Source of the DNA: an uncultured Clostridia bacterium
GTDB lineage: Bacteria; Bacillota; Clostridia; TANB77; CAG-508
NCBI GenBank assembly: GCA_947625665.1
Contig: CANQPF010000005.1
Location: forward strand, 1 to 47,110
DNA: 47,110 nucleotides
Direction: 5' to 3'
This document shows, piece by piece, positions 23,779-30,443 of the stretch. How positions within the stretch are numbered: the stretch's first letter is position 1; each line of letters begins with the position of its first letter. The position numbers and the translations under genes are program-made. Under the pieces are notes generated by a model that saw only the letters and a program-made list of their open reading frames with translations, did not search any database and was not told where the DNA came from.

Positions 23779-25784
23779 TTAATAATTTATAAAAATTTTA
23801 TTTCCTTTATTTATCTTAATTCCTGCAATTGGTGTTTGTTCTCTAATTATTGTATTTTCTTTATCTAAGGTCTCTCTATTTTCTTCTGTAATTCCTTCAA
23901 TACTTAATTCTAAGTCTGTTTCCTTCAATATTTTCTCTGCTTCTTTTATCGATAATCCAATTATATTTGGTACACTTACTTCTTCTGCTGTTTCTATCTC
24001 TTCTTGATTTCCTTGATTAACCTCTAAATACGGAAGTATTTCGCTAAATATTTGACCACCTACTGGTGCTGCAACGCCACCTCCTTGGTGTCCTCCCTCT
24101 CCTGTAGGATTATATAATGTAACTAACACTACAACTTGAGGATTATCAATTGGTGCTACTCCTAAAAAAGAGGTAACATACTTGTTCGTATTTACTCCAT
24201 CTTCAGATGTTCCTGTTTTTCCTCCTATTCTATATCCTGCAACTTTTGCATTCTTTCCTGTTCCGTTCTGCAACAACTGATTCCATCATGCTTAATACTT
24301 TTTGAGATGTCTCTTCTGAAATTACTCTTTCTCCTAATTTTATTGGAACATCTGTTACTTCTCCTGTTTCTCCATTTATTATTTGTTTGACTACTCTAGG
24401 CGTTATTTTTGTTCCGCCATTTGCTATACTTGAAACTGCTGTTACCAATTCAATTGGTGTTATTTCAAATCTTTGGCCAAAACTTATTGTTGCAAGTTCT
24501 ACTGGTCCAGCTTTATTTTCTGCTAAAAAGATACTTTTTGCTTCTCCAAACAAATCTATTCCTGTTTTTTCTAATAATCCAAACTGTCTTAAATATTTAT
24601 AATATGTTTGAACTCCCATTTTTTGACCCAATCCAATAAATACAGGATTACATGAATTCATTAAAGCATCTCTTAAACTTTCTGAACCATGTGGCCTATA
24701 ATATCTCCAACACTTTATCCTAACTCCAGCAACTTCAATACCTCCTGTACATGAAAATTCTCCAGTATTGTCCGTATCTGTTATTCCCTCTTCTAATGCT
24801 GCAGATGCGGTTATCAATTTAAAAACTGAACCTGGCTCATATGTATCTGCAATAGCTTTATTTCTCCACACTGCTTGCAATGATTTTGTTCTTTCTTCCT
24901 GTACCATTGTCTCCCAATTCTCTTTTAATTCTTCTGTATAAGCTGTATATGGATCATTTAAATTATATGACGGATATGTTGCCATTGCTAATATATCCCC
25001 AGTTTGTGGATTCATTACTACAACATTTCCACCATCAGTACATACATTATCAATACATGCTTGCTCAAGATATTTTTCAACAATTGATTGAATAGTCAAA
25101 TCTATCGTTGATATTAAACTATTACCATCTATTGCAGCAACATAGTTTTCTCCTTCTTTTCCTATTTCTCCACCTTTTGCATCAGTATGCCTTTGAATTG
25201 CTCCTTTTTTTCCTTTTAAATCTTCCTCATATTTAGATTCAATTCCGATCAAGTCCTTGATTATCACTTCCACAAAAGCCTATTACCTGAGCTGCTAAAT
25301 TATTATACGGATAATATCGTTTTGTATCTTCATCAATATTTATTCCTGTGGATATATTATTATCTTCCATCCATTTTCTTAATGTATCAGCTTTTTCTTT
25401 TTCCACTTTTTTAGCAATTGTTTCTATTGAACTTCTTCTATTAACTTTTTTTAATGTTGTCTCATATTCTACTTCAAATATTTCACTTAATATCTTAGCA
25501 ACTTTTTCTTTGTTTTCTTTATCAATATTTCCAGGATTGACTGTTATAGTGTTAACAGTACTACTTTGAGCTAATATATTTTTGCTTGTTGCATCATAAA
25601 TAGTCCCTCTTTTTGGATTTATAACTCTATCAAGAGTCTGTTGTTCATATGCTAGTTCAGAAAGTTCTTTTCCTTGAAAAAACTGAATGTATCCTATTTT
25701 ACATAGCAATGCTGTAAATATAAAAAAACCAATAAATAAAAGATTTCTCATTCTTTTTCTAGTTGATAATTTTGTTTGAATCAT
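23779..25784 (-). CDS. class B penicillin-binding protein (SpoVD/FtsI-like), read through two +1 frameshifts at CGG
   Basis: A peptidoglycan transpeptidase in three frames (25239-25784, 24230-25273, 23779-24276) that join into 667 residues. An N-terminal membrane segment (LLFIGFFIFTALLCKIGYI), the dimerisation domain, the SxxK serine (EPGSVFKLIT), SCNPVF, GGKTGTSED and one C-terminal PASTA domain (VPNIIGLSIKEAEKIL) are all present. Breaks: GAT-C-GGA at 25247 (GLD-GIES) and GAA-C-GGA at 24265 (AE-GTGK). The intact paralogue at 30444-32777 reads GLTGIES and EGTGK with no extra base, a built-in control. It follows ftsL after a terminator whose 3' arm holds this gene's ribosome binding site. By position it is the dcw PBP that would pair with FtsW. 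SpoVD versus FtsI function is open. Confidence 0.88.
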
Positions 25785-25821
25785 AAAAAAAACACCTCTA
25801 CTAATATTTATTAAAGGTGTT
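25783..25821 (-). terminator. hairpin between ftsL and pbp containing the pbp ribosome binding site
   Basis: On the minus strand AACACCT pairs with AGGTGTT, with an inner TAATA/TATTA stem, followed by a run of T ending in the pbp ATG. The AGAGGTG ribosome binding site forms the 3' arm, so the hairpin can end transcription and mask translation. Confidence 0.75.
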
Positions 25822-25826
25822 TTGTT

Positions 25827-26342
25827 TTATTCATTTTTAAACAAATTCTGAAATTTATTTATAATCTTATTAAACCAATCTTCTTTTTTTATTACAACCT
25901 TTTCAGATGCTGACTCCGTGTAATCTTTTTTTGGTACATTTATATATACTGTATCTTTATTAGACAATTTCTGCATTCCTAATTTTTCTTTTGCAACTTG
26001 TTCTATATAATTTAAGTTTAAACTATTTTCAATACTAACTTTTAATTGCTCATTCTCTTTTTCTACTGAAGCTAACTCTTTTTTTAAGTTTTGAACTTCT
26101 GAAAAGCTTTCATTTATCAAAGAATTCCTGTAACTTATAACTAATAAAATAGCAAACATCATAACTATCAACAAAGTTATTTTTGCATGTTGTTTTCTTT
26201 GTTCTTTTGATACTTTTATTTCTTGTCTTTTTACATCTTCTACTACTTTTAACTTTTGTTTCTTGTTTTTTTTGCGTCGTCTATCATAGTCTGGTTCCAT
26301 CTTTTTTGGACTTGTAGTATATTGATACTTATTCGTTGCCAT
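25827..26342 (-). CDS. ftsL: FtsL/DivIC-like septum protein
   Basis: A 171-residue bitopic protein: a long basic cytoplasmic N-terminus (about 50 residues, many Lys/Arg), one membrane segment (ITLLIVMMFAILLVISY, about 59-75) and an extracellular coiled coil (VQNLKKELASVEKENEQLK), then a Lys/Glu-rich tail. Sequence identity in this family is low; the call rests on this topology and on the position between rsmH and a class B PBP, the standard dcw order. FtsL stabilises the divisome and activates FtsW-PBP. Confidence 0.82.
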   Translation of the reverse strand: MATNKYQYTTSPKKMEPDYDRRRKKNKKQKLKVVEDVKRQEIKVSKEQRKQHAKITLLIVMMFAILLVISYRNSLINESFSEVQNLKKELASVEKENEQLKVSIENSLNLNYIEQVAKEKLGMQKLSNKDTVYINVPKKDYTESASEKVVIKKEDWFNKIINKFQNLFKNE

Positions 26343-26382
26343 AAGTTACTCCTCCCTTCTTAAGTTTATATATCAACTCAAC

Positions 26383-27309
26383 TTAAACTTTTTCAAAAAT
26401 TCTAAGTTTTGCACTTTTTGATCGTGAATTTTCTTTTTGTTCTTCTTTTGTAGGTAAAATTGGTTTTCTAGTTATTATCTTTCCTTCTGATTTAAATCCA
26501 CATATACAATATGGTAAATCTGGAGGACAAGTACATTTTCCTTTTGCTTCTACATATGCCTTTTTTACTGCTCTATCTTCTAAGGAATGAAATGTTATAA
26601 TACATAACCTTCCTTTTGACTTCAGACATTCTATACATTTTCTTACTGTTTCATATAGTGGTTCTATTTCATTGTTTACTTCAATTCTAATTGCTTGAAA
26701 TGTTCTTTTAGCCGGATGTCCACTTTTATTATTTCTAGGTACTGATTTTTCTATTATATCTACTAATTGTTTTGTTGTTTCTATTTTTTCTTTTTTTCTA
26801 TATTCACAAATATTTTTGGCAATTCTTCTTGAAAACTTTTCCTCTCCATATTCATAAATTATATCTGCTAATCTTTCCTCTGCATATTCATTAACTACCT
26901 TTTTCGCAGTTAAATCCTGAGATTTATCCATTCGCATATCTAAAATATTATCTTCTAAATAACTAAATCCTCTATTTCTTTCATCTAATTGATATGAAGA
27001 AACTCCTAAATCCATCAAAATACCATCCACTTTCTCTATTCCAATATCATTTAAAATTTCTTTGATATTGTCATGGTTTCCGTGTATGTATCTTACGTTT
27101 GAATATTCTTTTAAATTTTCCTTTGCTGCTTGCAAAGCTTCTTCGTCTCTGTCAATTCCTATAAGTTGACCTTCTTTCGAAAGACGTTTTATTATTTCTT
27201 TACTATGACCTGCTCCTCCAAGTGTTCCATCTACATAGATGCCATCTTCATTTATTCTTAGTCCTTCTATACATTCTTGAAGCATAACAGGTTTATGCTT
27301 AAATTCCAT
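26383..27309 (-). CDS. rsmH: 16S rRNA (cytosine1402-N4)-methyltransferase
   Basis: A 308-residue S-adenosylmethionine-dependent methyltransferase (MraW). It opens with [13 protein letters not shown] and [15 protein letters not shown] (SAM-binding), has [19 protein letters not shown] near residue 98, [13 protein letters not shown] near 210 and [11 protein letters not shown], all family hallmarks. It methylates C1402 of 16S rRNA. In the usual order it follows mraZ, but here an unusual 300-nt spacer with repeats and a hairpin separates them. Confidence 0.95.
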   Translation of the reverse strand: MEFKHKPVMLQECIEGLRINEDGIYVDGTLGGAGHSKEIIKRLSKEGQLIGIDRDEEALQAAKENLKEYSNVRYIHGNHDNIKEILNDIGIEKVDGILMDLGVSSYQLDERNRGFSYLEDNILDMRMDKSQDLTAKKVVNEYAEERLADIIYEYGEEKFSRRIAKNICEYRKKEKIETTKQLVDIIEKSVPRNNKSGHPAKRTFQAIRIEVNNEIEPLYETVRKCIECLKSKGRLCIITFHSLEDRAVKKAYVEAKGKCTCPPDLPYCICGFKSEGKIITRKPILPTKEEQKENSRSKSAKLRIFEKV

Positions 27310-27346
27310 ACTTAATACATTCCTTATTATGTTATATTAGAAAATA

Positions 27347-27376
27347 CAGCTGGTAATTTAAATGAACTACCAGCTG
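27347..27376 (-). terminator. hairpin between mraZ and rsmH
   Basis: CAGCTGGTA and its exact complement TACCAGCTG flank a 12-nt loop; on the minus strand TATTTTC follows. It may weaken transcription from mraZ into rsmH. The T-run is short, so terminator strength is doubtful. Confidence 0.55.
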
Positions 27377-27379
27377 TTT

Positions 27380-27606
27380 GAATCTTTTGTTTATTATGTA
27401 TTTTCTTAAGTAAAATAATCTTTTGTGGTCATTTAAGACTTTTCTTTTGCTCAATAATCTTTAGTTATTTTTTCTTTTGTATCTTAATAATTTTCTTTTG
27501 TATATTTTGCTTTAGTTCTTAAAATTTTTTTCTTTTGTATCTTAAAATTTCTCTTTTGTATAGTTTTCTTTCGTACTTTTTTCTTTAGTATTTTTATATA
27601 AACTTT
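27380..27606 (-). repeat. degenerate short-repeat spacer (CTTTTGT units) between mraZ and rsmH
   Basis: This non-coding stretch holds about a dozen copies of TCTTTTGT or a close variant (CTTTAGT, CTTTCGT) on the plus strand, spaced irregularly by about 11-35 nt; several extend to TTTTCTTTTGTATCTTAA. On the transcribed strand this gives repeated ACAAAAGAAAA. No ORF is seen in it. Spacing and degeneracy differ from CRISPR repeats. Confidence 0.6.
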
Positions 27607-27612
27607 TGCAAG

Positions 27613-28038
27613 TTATATACCTAACATTGTCATGTTTGCAGCTATATCATCTGCTGATATATCTCCATCACATTTCTCCCATGTTGTTTTATCCCATATT
27701 TCAAGTCTTGTTCCTACACCGATAATTATCGCTTCTTTTTCTAAGTTAGCAGCTACTCGTAAATTATTTGGTATAAGAAATCTACCTTGTTTATCTGTTT
27801 CACATTCTGTTGCTCCTGCTAAGAAAAATCTTACAAAATTTCTTGCATTTTTATCTGATAGAGGAAGTTCCTTTAATTTAGTTTCGAAATTCAACCATTC
27901 ATTCTGTGAGAACGCAAATAAACATCCATCTAACCCTTTAGTTACGATGAACTTTTCTCCCATATCTTGTCTAAGCTTTGCAGGCATTATCAACCTACCT
28001 TTAGTATCTAGAGAATGACCGTACTCACCTATTAACAA
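27613..28038 (-). CDS. mraZ: MraZ transcriptional regulator
   Basis: A 141-residue AbrB-fold DNA-binding repressor with two copies of the MraZ motif: [18 protein letters not shown] near the start and [17 protein letters not shown] near residue 80. It represses the dcw promoter through direct repeats upstream. I choose the TTG start seven codons inside the longer ORF: AAGGTG lies 8 nt before it, and the product then begins MLIGEYGH, like other MraZ proteins (M-x-x-GEY). The upstream ATG has no ribosome binding site, as the bases before it are the operator. Confidence 0.9.
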   Translation of the reverse strand: MLIGEYGHSLDTKGRLIMPAKLRQDMGEKFIVTKGLDGCLFAFSQNEWLNFETKLKELPLSDKNARNFVRFFLAGATECETDKQGRFLIPNNLRVAANLEKEAIIIGVGTRLEIWDKTTWEKCDGDISADDIAANMTMLGI

Positions 28039-28064
28039 TAGAATTTCACCTTCTTTCATTTTTT

Positions 28065-28090
28065 ACCACTTTGCACCACTTCTCTCCACT
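28065..28090 (-). promoter_or_regulatory. MraZ operator (three direct repeats)
   Basis: On the minus strand AGTGGA, AGTGGT and AGTGGT recur with exactly 10-nt spacing, one helical turn, matching the known MraZ box pattern. They cover the predicted transcription start just downstream of the -10. Confidence 0.9.
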
Positions 28091-28097
28091 TGCTTAG

Positions 28098-28126
28098 ATT
28101 TTATTACAACTTTTTATATTTTGCAA
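28098..28126 (-). promoter_or_regulatory. mraZ (dcw) promoter
   Basis: On the minus strand TTGCAA and TAAAAT are separated by 17 nt. The MraZ operator lies directly downstream and TGTAAT-type repeats directly upstream, so both repression and activation are plausible. Confidence 0.75.
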
Positions 28127-28133
28127 TAGTTTT

Positions 28134-28161
28134 TGTAATTTTTTTATAATTTTTTTATTAT
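28134..28161. promoter_or_regulatory. response-regulator-like box upstream of the mraZ promoter
   Basis: TGTAAT, TATAAT and TATTAT follow each other with 5-nt spacers (11-nt period) on the plus strand. The first unit lies 7 nt from the -35, the same distance as the perfect TGTAAT box from the -35 of the response regulator gene. The second and third units are degenerate in very AT-rich DNA. Confidence 0.45.
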
Positions 28162-28216
28162 ATATTTAATTATGCGTGTATTATTTTTAACAAAATAATA
28201 TAATAATAAGTTCAAC

Positions 28217-28233
28217 TAGAACTAGTAGTTCTA
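28217..28233. promoter_or_regulatory. palindromic operator candidate upstream of the Xre regulator
   Basis: TAGAACTA-G-TAGTTCTA is a perfect 8-bp inverted repeat around one base. It lies between the divergent mraZ and Xre genes, 9 nt before a TATAAT at 28243-28248 on the plus strand, so it could overlap the Xre promoter. Autoregulation is inferred. Confidence 0.55.
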
Positions 28234-28314
28234 ATATTTGATTATAATTCAAACTATTAATCCGTTCTTTTTTATCTATTTGATTGTTATACTTTGATAT
28301 ATAGGAGGTTCAAT

Positions 28315-28740
28315 ATGAATGATAAAGATAAAATTATAATGAAAAATGTTGGAAAGAAAATTAAATTGGCAAGAATCAATGCTCATTACACACAAGAACA
28401 ATTGGCTGAAAAAACTTCTCTTACTTCAAAGTTTATTAGCCAATTAGAAAGAGGAATCTCTTTTGGTAGAGCTAATACTATCGTTGCTTTATGCAATGAA
28501 TTAAATATATCTCCAAATTTCCTTTTTGATGATTTTATTAACTCTAAAAAACAATCTGAATTTCCTTCCATTGATATTAATTTTATAAAATTATATATTG
28601 AACTAGATGATTATAACAAAGATGTGTTAAAATTGTTTGCAAGCCATTTAATTAGATTACAAAATAATAATGAGAATAACAAACTAAACGCAAAAAACAA
28701 CGAAGATCCTAAAATCTTCGTTGTTTTTTTATCTCTCTAA
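28315..28740 (+). CDS. Xre-family helix-turn-helix regulator
   Basis: A 141-residue protein with an N-terminal Cro/CI-type HTH (residues about 11-68: GKKIKLARINAHYTQEQLAE, LTSKFISQLERG, NTIVALCNELNISPNFLF), like SinR/ImmR regulators. The C-terminal 70 residues are helical and Asn-rich. The start is the ATG 7 nt after AGGAGG. It is on the plus strand, divergent from mraZ and convergent with the sortase gene, with a terminator inside its final codons. A palindrome upstream is a likely own operator. Confidence 0.88.
   Translation: MNDKDKIIMKNVGKKIKLARINAHYTQEQLAEKTSLTSKFISQLERGISFGRANTIVALCNELNISPNFLFDDFINSKKQSEFPSIDINFIKLYIELDDYNKDVLKLFASHLIRLQNNNENNKLNAKNNEDPKIFVVFLSL
28696..28730. terminator. 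bidirectional terminator inside the 3' end of the Xre gene
   Basis: AACAACGAAGAT and ATCTTCGTTGTT form a 12-bp stem with a 6-nt loop, followed by T's on the plus strand and, on the minus strand, by six T. It serves the convergent Xre and sortase genes and is translated as part of the Xre protein. Confidence 0.9.
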
Positions 28741-29498
28741 GTTTTTATTTCTCTAGCTTTTATTATCCACCTTTGTGCATTGTCATCAGTACATGTAATT
28801 AATGTAACTTCTTTTTTTCCATTTGTTAATTGTGATGTACAACGTACATCTTCAGGAGCTACTGTATATTTATCATATACTTGATAACTTAGCTGCATTC
28901 CATTTACTCCTGTTAATTTAACTATATCCCCATTACTTAAATTTGGAACTTTACTAAAAAATTTCGTATTATGATAATTGTGTCCCACTATACAAAAATT
29001 TCCTACTTCATTTATATTTGGTCCCCAAAATTTACATGGTGATACTTTCAATAAAGACTCTATAACTTCTGTCGTTTGTTGTGACGGTAATATTATTGCA
29101 TATTTCAAACTTATTGAAGGAATTTCTAGTGTTCCAACTGATTCATAAGTCTGACCATTTCTTGTCTTTACTTTTTTTGTTAATGTTTTACCATTTGCAG
29201 TACCATTCCCTGTACTTTTTCCTTCATTGTTAGCTTCAACTCCATCTTCTGTGATTTCTTGAGCTTCTTCTATTGCTAACTCTTCATCATTTTGCCCATT
29301 ATCTGTTGAACTCATACTAGCTAAAATATCTTCTGCTAAATCTTCATCTTTCGATCTTCCATACTCTGCATAAATATAAAAAGAGATTAAAACCGCAACT
29401 AAGAAAACTGACAAAATGAAGTCAATTTTATATATTTTCTTTTTTCTTTTTAATTCAGGTGTTACATACAGTTTCTTAGTAATCAAAATTTGATTCAT
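28737..29498 (-). CDS. sortase (class B/D-like)
   Basis: A sortase of about 253 residues: a basic N-terminus and one membrane segment (IDFILSVFLVAVLISFYIY), a Ser/Asp/Glu-rich linker, then the beta-barrel domain starting SVGTLEIPSISLKYAI. The catalytic His is in VGHNYH, the Cys in TLITCTDD and the Arg in RWIIKARE. It cleaves sorting motifs and links proteins to peptidoglycan; the SPHTG-ending surface protein at 19400-23632 is its likely substrate. I prefer the ATG over a TTG four codons upstream, which is too close to the AAGGAG site. The sub-class is not certain. Confidence 0.88.
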   Translation of the reverse strand: MNQILITKKLYVTPELKRKKKIYKIDFILSVFLVAVLISFYIYAEYGRSKDEDLAEDILASMSSTDNGQNDEELAIEEAQEITEDGVEANNEGKSTGNGTANGKTLTKKVKTRNGQTYESVGTLEIPSISLKYAIILPSQQTTEVIESLLKVSPCKFWGPNINEVGNFCIVGHNYHNTKFFSKVPNLSNGDIVKLTGVNGMQLSYQVYDKYTVAPEDVRCTSQLTNGKKEVTLITCTDDNAQRWIIKAREIKT

Positions 29499-29539
29499 GC
29501 TTTGACTCAATCTCCTTATAATAATAATTATTCTATATT

Positions 29540-29567
29540 ATTATAACACACTATTTTGATATTTCAT
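29540..29567 (-). promoter_or_regulatory. candidate promoter for the sortase gene
   Basis: On the minus strand TATAAT is preceded by ATGAAA at 16 nt, in the 66-nt gap after rsmA. The -35 is weak. Confidence 0.42.
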
Positions 29568-29576
29568 AGTATTTTT

Positions 29577-30425
29577 TTACATTTTTTCGTTTGAAATCTT
29601 AGCAAAATCTTCCAAAGTTAGTTGTTCAGGACGAATATTTATATCTATTCCTATTTTTTGTAACACTCGTATAGCATCTTCCTTATTTTTAAAAAAGTTA
29701 GCATTAGTCAGACTATTGACTAAAGTCTTTCTTCTTTGCATAAATGCATATTTTATTATTTTAAACATCTTTTCTTTATCTTTTACTTTTACTGGTTCTT
29801 GTTTTCTTAATTTCAGTTTTATTACTTCTGACGTCACTTTAGGTTGTGGTATAAAAGAGTCATTTGGAACTTCTATTATACATTGAGTCTCACAATAGTA
29901 ATCAATACAATAAGTAATTGCACCAGTATTTTTTCCTCCAGGTTTTTCAATCAAACGTTCAGCAACTTCTTTTTGTATCATTACAGTTATACTTTCTAAA
30001 TCTAATTGTTCTTCTAATAATTTAGTTATTATTTGAGTAGTAATATAATAAGGAAGATTAGCTACTACCTTTATATTCTTATACATTTTCCTTTTTTCAT
30101 CAATAAGTTGTTTTAAGTTCAACTTCAGTACATCTGACTGAATTATTTCAAATTGATTATAAAACTTGAACCTATCTTCTAAAATTGCAATCATCTTTTT
30201 ATCTAGTTCTATGCATATAACCTTTTTAGCTTTATTTAATAATCTTTCTGTTAAAGTTCCTAAACCTGGTCCTATTTCTATTACTAAATCTTCCTTAGTT
30301 ATTTCTGCACTATCTACAATTCTTGATATAATATCATCATCTATCAAAAAATTTTGTCCTAAATTTTTATTAGCATTTACATTGTACTTTTTCATAAGAA
30401 ATTTTGTTTCTTCTAAACTGTTCAA
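29577..30425 (-). CDS. rsmA: 16S rRNA (adenine1518/1519-N6)-dimethyltransferase
   Basis: A 282-residue KsgA-family methyltransferase with NLGQNFLIDDDIISR, the SAM motif EIGPGLGTLTERL, and VVANLPYYITTQII (catalytic NLPY). It dimethylates two adjacent adenines near the 3' end of 16S rRNA. Length is normal. It lies 18 nt downstream of the SpoVD-like PBP gene and is probably co-transcribed with it. Confidence 0.95.
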   Translation of the reverse strand: MNSLEETKFLMKKYNVNANKNLGQNFLIDDDIISRIVDSAEITKEDLVIEIGPGLGTLTERLLNKAKKVICIELDKKMIAILEDRFKFYNQFEIIQSDVLKLNLKQLIDEKRKMYKNIKVVANLPYYITTQIITKLLEEQLDLESITVMIQKEVAERLIEKPGGKNTGAITYCIDYYCETQCIIEVPNDSFIPQPKVTSEVIKLKLRKQEPVKVKDKEKMFKIIKYAFMQRRKTLVNSLTNANFFKNKEDAIRVLQKIGIDINIRPEQLTLEDFAKISNEKM

Positions 30426-30443
30426 TTAATATCCCCTCTCATT

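Noticed and set aside
27380..27606. CRISPR-like array
   Set aside because: Units are only about 8-18 nt, degenerate and irregularly spaced; no cas genes in the window.
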